From contig OZ250151.1 in assembly GCA_965237725.1 (NCBI GenBank), positions 186,001 through 250,000 on the forward strand: a DNA stretch of 64,000 nt, read 5' to 3'. The DNA is from G965237725 sp965237725. Lineage in GTDB: Bacteria; Pseudomonadota; Gammaproteobacteria; Arenicellales; Poriferihabitantaceae. The notes beneath the pieces were generated by a model. That model made no database searches, was not told where the DNA came from, and saw only the letters and a program-made list of their open reading frames with translations. This document shows, piece by piece, positions 51,980 through 61,937 of this stretch. The position numbers and the translations under genes were made by a program. Each line of letters opens with the position of its first letter. The stretch's first letter is position 1.

Positions 51980-54598
51980 ATGCCTGAACAATTATCATCA
52001 ATAAAAGTGGCGTCAACGGATACCGAACTGGCGGCTCACACGCCAATGATGAAACAATTTCTGAAGATTAAATCCGAATACCCGGATACTTTATTGTTTT
52101 ATCGTATGGGAGATTTTTATGAAATGTTTTTTGACGATGCCGAGCGCGCGTCGAAGTTACTCGATATCACCCTGACCGCAAGGGGGAAATCCGGAGGAAA
52201 TCCCATCCCAATGGCGGGTGTACCTTATCACAGCGTTGATCAGTACCTGGCCAAACTGGTGAAACAGAAAATATCTGTTGCCATTTGTGAACAGATTGGA
52301 GACCCGGCAACATCAAAGGGCCCTGTGGAGAGGAAGGTGGTTCGGGTAATTACCCCTGGAACCCTGACCGAGGAAAACTTACTGGCCGACCGACAGGAAA
52401 ATATTACTGCGGCTGCATACCAATCGGACAATAAAATCGGATTTGCCACCCTGGAAATTAGCAGTGGTCGATTCAATGGTTACGAAGTGGAAAACCGTGA
52501 GAAGCTGGCCAATGAATTACTTCGGTTGAATGCAGCAGAAATTTTAGTGGCGGTCGACCAGTCGGGTTTATTCGACAGCAATCAGGAAACTGAAATCTCA
52601 GACTGGTACTTTGATACCACTCATGCTAATCAGGCCCTTTGCCAGACCTTTGAAACTCAAAACCTCGACGCCTTCGGCGCTGATGATTTTGCCATTGCCA
52701 CCTGTGCGGCAGGGGCGCTGATAAGATACATCAAAGATCTACACGGTGAAGCTACCCCCCATATCCAGGGTATAAAGTACCAGCACCGGGATAATCATGT
52801 CATTATCGATACCGTTAGTCGAAAAAATCTGGAGATTGACAGCGTTCAAAATGACGTGGACGGCGTGTCACTGGTAAATCTGTTTGACCATTGTCTGACC
52901 CCAATGGGCGCGAGAATGCTTCGGCGCTGGTTTAACGGACCAATCCGGAATAAACACGAACTCGAACAGCGCCACAACGCTATAGACTGGTTGCTGGATA
53001 ATCATCGCTATAGTGAATTAAATCCATTATTAAAACAAATTGGCGACGTCGAACGGATACTTGCCCGCGTTGCCATGAAAACGGCCCGGCCGCGAGATCT
53101 GGTTAAACTGAAAATTTCCCTTTCCATGTTGCCGGAAATTAATGCAGTTATTGAATCAACCTCGTCCGAACTCATTGATTCATTGCAATCCGCTTTGTTA
53201 TCAAAACCCGAGTGCCTGGACTTGCTTGAACGCGCGATTAAAGATGAACCACCCACTGTGATCAGAGATGGTGGTGTTCTAAGAGATGAATACGATTCAG
53301 AATTAGGGGAGTTGCGGCATTTGCAGCGGGATTCAGGAGACTTTTTAATTGAGCTGGAAGCTCGGGAAAAACAACGCACCGGTGTTGGCAATCTGCGGGT
53401 TAAATATAATCGTGTTCATGGTTATTATATCGAGCTTCCCCGTTCCCAGTCTGACCAAGTTCCTGAGGATTATATTCGACGCCAGACCGTTAAAAATGCA
53501 GAACGATTCATAACTGAAGAACTTAAAGTCTTCGAAGATAAAATTCTCAGCGCAAAAAGCAAAGCCCTGGCTCGGGAAAAATGGTTGTACGATGAATTAC
53601 TCAATCAACTCATTCCCCAGGTTTCAGAGCTACTCCAATGTGCGAATAGCTTGGCGCTGCTGGACTGTCTTGCTAATTTCGCAGAACGCGCCCAGCACCT
53701 TAATCTACACCGCCCGGAGTTGGTAGATGATCCTGTTCTGGTCATCACCGATGGACGACATCCCGTGGTGGAGCAGGTTTTACCGCAAAGTTTTATTGCC
53801 AATTCCATTAGTCTGGACAATAAGACGAAAATGCAAATTATTACCGGCCCGAATATGGGCGGCAAGAGTACGTATATGAGACAGGTTGCCATCATAACCC
53901 TGCTCGCCCATACCGGGTCTTTTGTACCCGCAAAATCTGCCCGAATTGGTCCAATAGACAGAATATTTACCCGTATCGGGTCTGCTGATGATTTGGCCGG
54001 CGGGCGATCTACGTTCATGGTTGAGATGACGGAGATGGCGCATATACTTCGAAATGCGACGGAAAACAGCCTGGTACTGGTAGACGAAATTGGGCGTGGT
54101 ACCAGCACATTCGATGGTCTGGCCCTTGCCTGGGCCTGTGCCAGGGATTTGGCAAATCGGGTTAAATCATTTGTGTTGTTTTCAACCCATTATTTTGAAC
54201 TCACTGCACTGGCCGATCAATTAAAGAGCGCAGACAATGTTCATCTCGATGCCGTTGAACATGGTAATGAAGTTGTATTTCTATACAGTGTAAAAAAAGG
54301 GCCTGCCAACCAAAGCTATGGCCTGCAGGTTGCGCGACTGGCAGGGGTTCCCGATGAAGTAATCGAAGACTCCAGGCAAAAACTGCATAGCCTGGAAGAC
54401 CACTACGTCGGTTCGACCAAAAATGCCAGCAAAGCGCCGACACCACAAACCAGCCTGTTTCCGGAAAACCGTCCCGAAGAGCAGGCTGTGATCTCCAAGC
54501 TTAAGGCATTTGTTGCCGACGATACCTCGCCCCGGGAGGCATTAAATATTCTTTATGAACTAAACAAGTTACTTGGCAAGAAACCTGCAAAAAAATGA
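51980..54598 (+). CDS. mutS: DNA mismatch repair protein MutS
   Basis: A mismatch-recognition ATPase of 872 residues from ATG 51980; a TTG four codons earlier is less likely. Mismatch-binding domain I: LLFYRMGDFYEMFFDDA with the Phe-x-Glu wedge. Connector, core and clamp domains follow. The ATPase has Walker A ITGPNMGGKSTYMRQ, Walker B LVLVDEIGRGTSTFDG, and the STHYFELT His. The C-terminal tetramerisation tail is present. Directly downstream of suhB and upstream of fdxA, matching many gammaproteobacteria. Confidence 0.97.
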   Translation: MPEQLSSIKVASTDTELAAHTPMMKQFLKIKSEYPDTLLFYRMGDFYEMFFDDAERASKLLDITLTARGKSGGNPIPMAGVPYHSVDQYLAKLVKQKISVAICEQIGDPATSKGPVERKVVRVITPGTLTEENLLADRQENITAAAYQSDNKIGFATLEISSGRFNGYEVENREKLANELLRLNAAEILVAVDQSGLFDSNQETEISDWYFDTTHANQALCQTFETQNLDAFGADDFAIATCAAGALIRYIKDLHGEATPHIQGIKYQHRDNHVIIDTVSRKNLEIDSVQNDVDGVSLVNLFDHCLTPMGARMLRRWFNGPIRNKHELEQRHNAIDWLLDNHRYSELNPLLKQIGDVERILARVAMKTARPRDLVKLKISLSMLPEINAVIESTSSELIDSLQSALLSKPECLDLLERAIKDEPPTVIRDGGVLRDEYDSELGELRHLQRDSGDFLIELEAREKQRTGVGNLRVKYNRVHGYYIELPRSQSDQVPEDYIRRQTVKNAERFITEELKVFEDKILSAKSKALAREKWLYDELLNQLIPQVSELLQCANSLALLDCLANFAERAQHLNLHRPELVDDPVLVITDGRHPVVEQVLPQSFIANSISLDNKTKMQIITGPNMGGKSTYMRQVAIITLLAHTGSFVPAKSARIGPIDRIFTRIGSADDLAGGRSTFMVEMTEMAHILRNATENSLVLVDEIGRGTSTFDGLALAWACARDLANRVKSFVLFSTHYFELTALADQLKSADNVHLDAVEHGNEVVFLYSVKKGPANQSYGLQVARLAGVPDEVIEDSRQKLHSLEDHYVGSTKNASKAPTPQTSLFPENRPEEQAVISKLKAFVADDTSPREALNILYELNKLLGKKPAKK

Positions 54599-54676
54599 TT
54601 TTCCATGCTGTACCTGCCTCTTGATTATTCATACAATACCGCTCCCGTTTTAATTTGATATTGGAGCCAGAATAAA

Positions 54677-55000
54677 ATGACCTATGTGGTTGGCGAAGCC
54701 TGCATTCGTTGCAAACTCACAGACTGTGTAGAAGTTTGCCCTGTGGACTGTTTTCATGAAGGACCAAATTTTCTGGTTATCGACCCTGAGGAATGTATTG
54801 ATTGCAGCCTGTGCGAACCCGAATGCGATGCCAATGCAATATTTTCCGAGGATGACGTACCGGAAGATCAGCAGAATTTTTTCAAGCTTAACCAGGAGTT
54901 AAGTGAAATCTGGCCGGTTATTACCGAATTAAAACCCCGACCTGATGATTGGGAAGAGTGGCTCGATAAGAAGGATAAGTTAAAAGAACTTATACGTTAA
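54677..55000 (+). CDS. fdxA: Seven-iron ferredoxin FdxA
   Basis: A 107-residue [3Fe-4S][4Fe-4S] ferredoxin. N-terminal TYVVGEACIRCKLTDCVEVCPVDCF gives the first cluster ligands and the lone distal Cys; CIDCSLCEPECDANAI gives the second. The acidic C-terminal extension is family-typical. It sits behind mutS, the conserved place in many Pseudomonadota. A GGAG ribosome site lies 10-13 bases upstream. Confidence 0.96.
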   Translation: MTYVVGEACIRCKLTDCVEVCPVDCFHEGPNFLVIDPEECIDCSLCEPECDANAIFSEDDVPEDQQNFFKLNQELSEIWPVITELKPRPDDWEEWLDKKDKLKELIR

Positions 55001-55063
55001 CGTTTGGTTTGAATCAGGGGTAATATTCACACAAGGAAGTTAATTTAATTATAGGACAAATGT

Positions 55064-57706
55064 ATGAAAACTGAGTTGCCAACTAGCGTTTATTTAAAAG
55101 ACTATCAGAAGCCCGAGTTTGTAATTACCCACACTGATTTGGAGGTTCTACTGGATTTCGATTCAACGGTAGTTCATGCCTGTCATTTGGTAAAAAGAAA
55201 TACGCCAGAAGCTACGAGCCTCGATCTGAATTGTGAGTTCATGGATATCATTTCAGTATCCATTGACGATGCAATGCTGGACGGCGACGCATACACCGTG
55301 TCAGATCAGCTGCTTAGCATTGCTGATGTGCCAGATTCATTTTCGCTCAAAATTGAAAATCGTATCGCACCTTCAAAAAATCTTGCACTGAGTGGATTGT
55401 ATAAATCTGGCGATATGCTCTGTAGCCAATGCGAAGCTGAAGGCTATCGAAGAATCACTCCTGGAATTGATCGGCCGGACAATCTGGCGACTTACAGAGT
55501 TAAGCTCATAGCTCATAAATCCGATTTTCCAGTTTTGTTATGCAATGGCAATCTGGAAGCATCTGGCGAGGTCGACTCAAACACCCACTTCGCAATCTGG
55601 CACGATCCATTTCCAAAACCAACCTATTTGTTTGCCATTGTTGCCGGAAAATTGGCTTGCCTGGAAGATAAATTTGAAACGCTGTCTGGGCGAGTTGTGA
55701 GTTTAAAGTTCTGGGCAAGAGATCGCGATGTCGAAAAATGCGGACACGCCATGACCAGTTTGAAGAATTCCATGAAATGGGATGAACAGATTTATGGCCG
55801 GGAATATGATCTGGATTTGTTTAATGTGGTTGCGGTTGATGATTTCAACATGGGTGCAATGGAAAATAAAAGCCTGAACATATTCAATACAAAGTATGTC
55901 CTCGCAGATTCAAACATGGCAAGCGATGACGATTTTCATAATGTTGAAGCAGTAATTGGACATGAATACTTTCATAACTGGTCCGGTAACCGGGTAACCT
56001 GCAGAGACTGGTTTCAATTGAGTTTAAAGGAAGGATTCACTGTTTTTCGAGATCAGGAATTTAGTTCCGATATGGGGTCACGGGGTGTAAAGAGAATTGA
56101 TGACGTAAATGTTCTACGCACACACCAGTTTCGTGAAGACGCAAGCCCCATGGCCCACTCGGTTCGACCAGAACTGTATCAGGAAATAAATAATTTCTAT
56201 ACCGCGACAATTTATAACAAGGGAGCGGAAGTGGTTCGAATGTTACACACCATGCTCGGTGCTACGCACTTTAGACAAGGCACCGACTTATACTTCGACC
56301 GATACGATGGTCAGGCAGTAACGACTGACGACTTTGTTTCAGCAATGGAATCCGTATTTGAGAAAGACTTTACCCAATTCAAAAACTGGTACAGTCAGGC
56401 CGGCACACCGAGTGTTTCGGTTGAAACAAGTTATGACCCTGACAATCAGAATTTCGAAATAACCTTGAGCCAAACCTGCCCGCCTACCCCTGGTCAGGAT
56501 TTGAAAAAACCATTTGTTATTCCGATAAAAACTGCGCTGTTTAATCAAAGTGGTGAAAAACTAATTATTGACCCCGGCAACCCGAATAATCCCGGTGAAA
56601 CAATATTGATACTTGATAGGGCAAAACAAACCTTTAAATTTCCAAATATTGATTCATCACCAGTGCCTTCATTGTTACGGGAATTCAGTGCGCCAGTAAT
56701 ACTGAAACATGAGCCGTCAGATGATGACCTCGAAAGTTTACTGCGATTTGACGACGATCCCTTCAATCGATGGGAATCAGCGCAAAAGTTGTATTTAAAA
56801 CAATTACTAAAAAATATAAACGCCATACAAAACAATCAGGTTTCCGAGACCAATTCCAGGCTTATGGAATCTATAAACAACCTAATCACCACACCCACAG
56901 ATGATCGTGCATTTCTCGCTAGATTGTTAACATTGCCTGGCGTGGCCTATATTAGCGAACAAATTTCCCCCATTGATCCCGCGGCGGTAGAACAAGCAAG
57001 AAAGCAGCTACGGCATGAAATCACCCTAAATGCAAAAGCTGAGTTACTAGCCGTTTATAAAACGTGCCAGCAAGTAAACACTGGACAACCCCAACACGCA
57101 GAAATTGCAGCCCGTTGTCTCAGAGATGTTTGCCTGAGTTATTTATGTGTTCTTGACGACGAGGAGTCGTATCAACTTTGTGTGGATCAGTTGATAAATG
57201 CTTTGTGTATGACAGATTCAGCAGCTGCTATCGGTGGGATTGCCCGTTCAGGCCAGCCCGGGAAAAATCAACACCTCGATGCATTCTATGAACAATGGAA
57301 ACACGAACCTCTGGTTGTGGATAAATGGTTAAGAACCCAGGCGACTGTTGTGGGTCCGGATACTTTGGAAAACGTCATTCGACTATCGAATCACTCCGCT
57401 TTTGACTACGCCAACCCCAATAAAGTTTATTCCCTTATATTGGGGTTTACCCACGGAAATCCATCCTGTTTTCATGCGGAAGATGGTAGTGGGTACCAGT
57501 TCCTTTTCCAATGGGTAGAAATACTCGACCCAATTAATTCCCAGGTTAGTGCAAGACTGGTATCCGCTTTGAATAACTGGAAGAGATATACGCCCGACTT
57601 GAAAGAGAAGATGCATCAGACATTGTTAAACATCTCCGAGCTTCCCAATTTATCAAAAGACATTGCAGAAATTGTAGAAAAGAATCTGGCCTACCCCTCG
57701 ATTTAA
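55064..57706 (+). CDS. pepN: Aminopeptidase N
   Basis: M1-family zinc metallopeptidase (880 residues) that trims N-terminal amino acids in the cytoplasm. Exopeptidase motif GAMENKSLNIFN. Zinc site HEYFHNWSGNRVTCRDWFQLSLKEG: the His pair and the downstream Glu are intact. KGAEVVRMLHTMLG carries the transition-state Tyr region upstream (YTATIYNKG). The C-terminal Ig-like and helical domains are of the E. coli PepN type. Convergent with the ASST-like gene, stops only four bases apart. Confidence 0.96.
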   Translation: MKTELPTSVYLKDYQKPEFVITHTDLEVLLDFDSTVVHACHLVKRNTPEATSLDLNCEFMDIISVSIDDAMLDGDAYTVSDQLLSIADVPDSFSLKIENRIAPSKNLALSGLYKSGDMLCSQCEAEGYRRITPGIDRPDNLATYRVKLIAHKSDFPVLLCNGNLEASGEVDSNTHFAIWHDPFPKPTYLFAIVAGKLACLEDKFETLSGRVVSLKFWARDRDVEKCGHAMTSLKNSMKWDEQIYGREYDLDLFNVVAVDDFNMGAMENKSLNIFNTKYVLADSNMASDDDFHNVEAVIGHEYFHNWSGNRVTCRDWFQLSLKEGFTVFRDQEFSSDMGSRGVKRIDDVNVLRTHQFREDASPMAHSVRPELYQEINNFYTATIYNKGAEVVRMLHTMLGATHFRQGTDLYFDRYDGQAVTTDDFVSAMESVFEKDFTQFKNWYSQAGTPSVSVETSYDPDNQNFEITLSQTCPPTPGQDLKKPFVIPIKTALFNQSGEKLIIDPGNPNNPGETILILDRAKQTFKFPNIDSSPVPSLLREFSAPVILKHEPSDDDLESLLRFDDDPFNRWESAQKLYLKQLLKNINAIQNNQVSETNSRLMESINNLITTPTDDRAFLARLLTLPGVAYISEQISPIDPAAVEQARKQLRHEITLNAKAELLAVYKTCQQVNTGQPQHAEIAARCLRDVCLSYLCVLDDEESYQLCVDQLINALCMTDSAAAIGGIARSGQPGKNQHLDAFYEQWKHEPLVVDKWLRTQATVVGPDTLENVIRLSNHSAFDYANPNKVYSLILGFTHGNPSCFHAEDGSGYQFLFQWVEILDPINSQVSARLVSALNNWKRYTPDLKEKMHQTLLNISELPNLSKDIAEIVEKNLAYPSI

Positions 57707-57710
57707 CTCG

Positions 57711-59078
57711 TCAACTACTGTTACAGGACCAGTCTACATTTTCAAAATAAGTTTGCGAGTAAACCCTGGCCTCGGTAATCTCGGCTGCATGATCATTGTC
57801 GTAGCGATTTATGAATTCCCAAGTAACTTTGCCAGTGCTATTCACTTCAAAAACTCGCCCGCCTTCAAATTCGGTGATAAACAAATTTCCAGAATTAGTA
57901 ATCTGATGTTTGCCCCGAATTTGAGTAAAAAATTTCTGCCCTGGGGAATCTCCATAGACAATTTTTGATTCCAATGTCATCGGGTTAATTTCGATAATGT
58001 TTGAGCGCTCGGGTTTGGATAAATCACCACTTGCTGGTATACCGCCTCTATAACTGTTGTTATTAAACACAGATATTGTTCCCCGGTTTGTAAACTCAGG
58101 GTCGTGTTGTCTAACCCAGGGTCCAACCTTGTACCACTTAATTATTTTCAATTCCGGATCCACTACCAATAACATGTTATAGGTTCGTAGCGACAATAAT
58201 ATGTCCCCTGGATTAAATTGAAGAAAATTTGCTGCGAAATCTGTTTGTAATTCACTGATACTATTTAGATGTATGATTTCTTTGTCCCATACTTTGAGAT
58301 CGCGAAAATCCGTTCCATTTGAAGTTAACAATGTTTCTAACTCCGAATTAAAGAATAATTCGGGTACTGAAATTCGAGTTTGCACTTCTCCTGTAGAAGA
58401 AACTTTTAAAATTAAATCTTCATCATAAGGCGGTCTAAATGGCGGAAATTCATAGGGTGTAGTTTGTAAATTTTCCCGTCGACCTGGAACCCAAAATCCT
58501 CCATCTTCTGCGTGTTCTACGGAATGATGAGTTTCTTCCAGTAACACCCATTCCAGCGCACCACAGTTATCCAGTTTTACTAGTCCGCCATGCTCGAAAT
58601 TAAACACCACCGAACCGGTTTGGGTCATTAAAGCCCCGTGGGTATCCATATTCCATTCCGTTGCTGGGCGTTTTCTCTTAAGCAAATGCGAACCATCTTC
58701 AAAATAATCGTTAAACTTCACCGGCCAGCGAGCGACAATGGAACCATCGCGTTTTATTAATCTAAGTTCATTGCTATTTTCAAAGAAACCCGACAACAGG
58801 ATGTAGTCCTGGTTCTCATTATGGGTATTTACGGTTACGCCTTCTCCTGAATACCTGATTGGTTGAACGAAGTGCTTAGGGAATATTTTGGTTACCGTGG
58901 TTGCTTCTTCTTTTGCTTCGGTGAATGCTGCATTTATCTGCTTTTGTTTGTTTTTAATAAACAGATAGATCGAATTTTTTTGAACTGCAGAATAGTATCC
59001 ATATCCAAAAGAAGACCCGACCACAAGTCCTGCCAGGGACATATAGAAAATAACTTTTGATAGATCAAATTTGTTCAT
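57711..59078 (-). CDS. Arylsulfotransferase (ASST)-family beta-propeller protein
   Basis: A 455-residue protein with an N-terminal membrane helix (about 10-29), not cleaved, so the body probably sits in the periplasm. The repeated W/V-x-G blade pattern and motifs ETHHSVEHAEDGGFWVPGRR, RQHDPEFTNRGTISVFNN, GGIPASGDLSKPERSNIIEINP and HQITNSGNLFITEFEGGRVFEV are typical of the arylsulfotransferase-like propeller family. The catalytic His of the PAPS-independent AssT cannot be assigned with certainty, so it may bind rather than transfer. It lies 16 bases after waaA on the same strand. Confidence 0.75.
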   Translation of the reverse strand: MNKFDLSKVIFYMSLAGLVVGSSFGYGYYSAVQKNSIYLFIKNKQKQINAAFTEAKEEATTVTKIFPKHFVQPIRYSGEGVTVNTHNENQDYILLSGFFENSNELRLIKRDGSIVARWPVKFNDYFEDGSHLLKRKRPATEWNMDTHGALMTQTGSVVFNFEHGGLVKLDNCGALEWVLLEETHHSVEHAEDGGFWVPGRRENLQTTPYEFPPFRPPYDEDLILKVSSTGEVQTRISVPELFFNSELETLLTSNGTDFRDLKVWDKEIIHLNSISELQTDFAANFLQFNPGDILLSLRTYNMLLVVDPELKIIKWYKVGPWVRQHDPEFTNRGTISVFNNNSYRGGIPASGDLSKPERSNIIEINPMTLESKIVYGDSPGQKFFTQIRGKHQITNSGNLFITEFEGGRVFEVNSTGKVTWEFINRYDNDHAAEITEARVYSQTYFENVDWSCNSS

Positions 59079-59094
59079 ATAATTTTTTTATTTC

Positions 59095-60402
59095 TTAATG
59101 ACCCGTTTCCAAATAGTTATCTACCATCGCGCAAATCTTGTCCAGGGCACCTTTGTTTTCTTCAATCAATTCTTTACCGTAGGTTCCATACTGATCCCTC
59201 AATATTGGATCATTGATTAACTTAATTACGACTTCGCCGAGTTCCTCACTGTTCGCTATCTGTATTCCGGCACCTTTAGCTAATACCAATTCAGATATAT
59301 CCTTAAAATTAAACATATGTGGTCCAAATATAACAGCCACACCAGCGGCGCAGGCCTCGAGAAGATTGTGGCCGCCGGTTGGGACAAGACTACCACCAAT
59401 ATAAACCACATCGCTCGCAGAAATAAACAGCGCCAACTCTCCCATAGAATCCACCAGGTATATATCGGTATCCTCACTGACTTCCCCGACAGATTCAGAA
59501 CGAAGAACGGTTTTACAGCCACGGCGATTACACAACCGAAGAACAGAATTAAACCTTTCTGGATGCCTGGGCACCAGGACTAGCATCAGATTCTCAATAG
59601 ATTTCTTTGCAAGCAGATACGATTCAATAACATAAGACTCTTCTCCTTCCCGGGTACTACCGGCCACCCAGACCGGGCGGTTTCTTCCCAATGTGCGTCT
59701 TACGGATTGTGCAGCCTCGATTAGACTTGCTGGTAGTGGCATGTCAAATTTTATACTCCCCGTTACTTCGACTGCATCAGAACTTGCACCCAGGTGTTTT
59801 ATTCTTTGGGCATCAGCCTCAGCCTGTACAGCAAATTTATCGACTTTTTTTAATACCGGCTCAAATAGGCTTTTGAATTTAAGATAGCCCTTTAGCGAGC
59901 GAGTGGACAACCGAACATTGGTATAAATCAACGGTATGTTTCTTTTGTGGCACTCGGTTATCAAATTCGGCCAGATTTCAGTTTCCATGACCATCCCGAG
60001 GGCTGGCTTCACACGATTGAAGAAACGTTTTACTGAACCGGGATAGTCGTAAGGCAGATAACAATGTTGAATGCTATCTCCAAATACAGATTTAACTCGA
60101 TCTGATCCGGTTGGCGTCATGGTAGTCACCGTTATGACTCGATCTTCATATTTTTCCAGCAATGCCTTGACCAGCGGAATCGCGGCATTTACTTCTCCAA
60201 CGGAAACAGCATGAATCCATATTCCACTATGGGAATTCCCGTTTTTCGCAGGATCTTTAGACGTTGAACGTAATGGCAGACACCAGCCAAAGCGATGGGG
60301 GATCCCGGAAAGATATTGTCGGTTTCGAGAAGAACGAAATAATAGTCTTATCAGAATAACCGGAACTGCAAGATACAGTGCAATTCTATATAGCAGCAAC
60401 AT
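59095..60402 (-). CDS. waaA: 3-deoxy-D-manno-octulosonic acid transferase (Kdo transferase)
   Basis: GT30 glycosyltransferase (435 residues) adding Kdo to lipid IVA at the inner membrane. N-terminal hydrophobic anchor, then GIWIHAVSVGEVNAAIPLV with the catalytic Glu, TVTTMTPTGSDRV, YLPYDYPGSVKRF, MVMETEIWPNL, GSIKFDM, AGSTREGEE, LVPRHPERF, and GGSLVPTGGHNLLEACA. Confirms a Gram-negative LPS producer. It is upstream of the ASST gene and downstream of hemF. Confidence 0.96.
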   Translation of the reverse strand: MLLLYRIALYLAVPVILIRLLFRSSRNRQYLSGIPHRFGWCLPLRSTSKDPAKNGNSHSGIWIHAVSVGEVNAAIPLVKALLEKYEDRVITVTTMTPTGSDRVKSVFGDSIQHCYLPYDYPGSVKRFFNRVKPALGMVMETEIWPNLITECHKRNIPLIYTNVRLSTRSLKGYLKFKSLFEPVLKKVDKFAVQAEADAQRIKHLGASSDAVEVTGSIKFDMPLPASLIEAAQSVRRTLGRNRPVWVAGSTREGEESYVIESYLLAKKSIENLMLVLVPRHPERFNSVLRLCNRRGCKTVLRSESVGEVSEDTDIYLVDSMGELALFISASDVVYIGGSLVPTGGHNLLEACAAGVAVIFGPHMFNFKDISELVLAKGAGIQIANSEELGEVVIKLINDPILRDQYGTYGKELIEENKGALDKICAMVDNYLETGH

Positions 60403-60417
60403 TATTATTCTGCCCGG

Positions 60418-61362
60418 TTAAATTGAGTTGTGTGCATCAAAGTTTATCCAGTCTCTCCGCTGTAGAAAAAAATCAACCAGTCTCGATTCTTCGCTGTCTG
60501 CAAGGGGCACCCGGTTATAAACCCATTCGACCTTTGGTGGAAGAGACATCAAAATTGACTCGGTTCTACCCTCAGATTGCAAACCAAAAATCGTACCGCG
60601 ATCATATATAAGATTAAACTCCACATAACGGCCACGACGATAGCATTGGTAGCGTCGGTTATTTTCGTCGTAAGGATGAGATATCCGCTTTTCCAGAATA
60701 GGGTCATAACCTTCAATAAAACTATTCCCAACCGCCTGAACAAACTTGAAAGATTCGCTAAACCCGGGAGAACAGAGGTCATCGAAAAATATCCCACCGA
60801 TACCCCGCGCTTCTTTTCGATGTTTCAAATAAAAATAATCATCACACTGTTTTTTAAACAATCCATAGTATTCGGGGTCAAATCTGTCACAAGCTGATTT
60901 CGCAACTTTATGCCAATGTTTGCAGTCTTCTACAAAACCATAATAAGGTGTCAAATCATAACCACCACCGAACCACCAGACCGGCTCAGTGGAATCAGGG
61001 TCGGCAATAAAAAATCTGACATTCATGTGGCAGGTCGGCGCAAAAGGATTTTTTGGGTGCATAACAACGGACACGCCGGTAGCCTGGAATGATTTATCAG
61101 CAATCTTTTGCCTGTCACTGGATGCTGCCTCGGGTAAAGATTCGCCACTTATGTGAGAAAAGTTGACGCCACCCTTTTCAAAAACCGAACCGTTTTCAAT
61201 AACTCTGGACACGCCACCGCCGCCGTTTTCATATTGCCAATTATCTTCAACGAAATAACTATCCGATTCGAACTTCTGTAATCCATCACAAATATCAATT
61301 TGCAGTTGTTTCATATATTCAACCACAACATTAACATCAGGAATATCTTTTATATCTGTCAT
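60418..61362 (-). CDS. hemF: Oxygen-dependent coproporphyrinogen III oxidase
   Basis: Haem biosynthesis enzyme making protoporphyrinogen IX, using O2. Length 314 and motifs SRVIENGSVFEKGGVNFSHI, VVMHPKNPFAPTCHMNVRFF, WWFGGGYDLTPYYGF, EARGIGGIFFDDL, RRGRYVEFNLIYDRGTIFGLQSEGRTESILMSLPP (given in parts) match the family throughout. An aerobic lifestyle is implied. It is in a minus-strand run purE-tsaC-hemF-waaA. Confidence 0.97.
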   Translation of the reverse strand: MTDIKDIPDVNVVVEYMKQLQIDICDGLQKFESDSYFVEDNWQYENGGGGVSRVIENGSVFEKGGVNFSHISGESLPEAASSDRQKIADKSFQATGVSVVMHPKNPFAPTCHMNVRFFIADPDSTEPVWWFGGGYDLTPYYGFVEDCKHWHKVAKSACDRFDPEYYGLFKKQCDDYFYLKHRKEARGIGGIFFDDLCSPGFSESFKFVQAVGNSFIEGYDPILEKRISHPYDENNRRYQCYRRGRYVEFNLIYDRGTIFGLQSEGRTESILMSLPPKVEWVYNRVPLADSEESRLVDFFLQRRDWINFDAHNSI

Positions 61363-61382
61363 ATTTTCCCGAACCGTAATTG

Positions 61383-61937
61383 TTACCCGCGGAAAGTTAC
61401 CCCAGTGAAGCCATCCCGAATAACTGACGGCCGCCTGCCATTACCGACCCGACCTGCCATGATGCCGTCAATCTGATCGCCGAATTCGCGATGGACATTT
61501 TCAATGCTGCGCAAAGGCAAATAACTGGACCGATTAGCACTGGTAGAAATAATTGCCATGCCAGCCGCCCGACACAATGCACGAGCTTGGGAATGGGCGG
61601 TGATACGAACTGCTACACGTTCACTGTTGCCCCGGACCAATCTGGATACACTGAATTTTGCCGGCAATAACCAGGTAAATGGCCCTGGCCAACTTTCGAA
61701 AATCTCATTGCGGTTCTCTTCTGGCAGATACTTTACATAAACTCGTAGTTTCGACATATGCTCTGCAATCAGGATTAAACCTTTAGTAAAGCTTCGACCC
61801 TTGATCTTCAGTATTCGCCTGACGCCCCGCAGATTACGTGGATCGCAGCCCAGGCCGAAACAATATTCTGTTGGATATGCAACCACACCACCCCGTTTTA
61901 CAATTTTTGCGGCTTCCGCCACGCAAACAATATTCAA
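61383..61937 (-). CDS. tsaC: Threonylcarbamoyl-AMP synthase TsaC
   Basis: YrdC/Sua5-domain enzyme (184 residues) for the t6A37 tRNA modification; makes threonylcarbamoyl-adenylate from Thr, bicarbonate and ATP. RGGVVAYPTEYCFGLGCDP (short form, no Sua5 tail), KGRSFTKGLILIA (Lys-rich ATP site), PGPFTWLLPA, RVAVRITAHSQARAL and IISTSANRSS are all present. A TTG start overlaps the purE TGA (TTGA), showing tight coupling. Confidence 0.95.
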   Translation of the reverse strand: MNIVCVAEAAKIVKRGGVVAYPTEYCFGLGCDPRNLRGVRRILKIKGRSFTKGLILIAEHMSKLRVYVKYLPEENRNEIFESWPGPFTWLLPAKFSVSRLVRGNSERVAVRITAHSQARALCRAAGMAIISTSANRSSYLPLRSIENVHREFGDQIDGIMAGRVGNGRRPSVIRDGFTGVTFRG

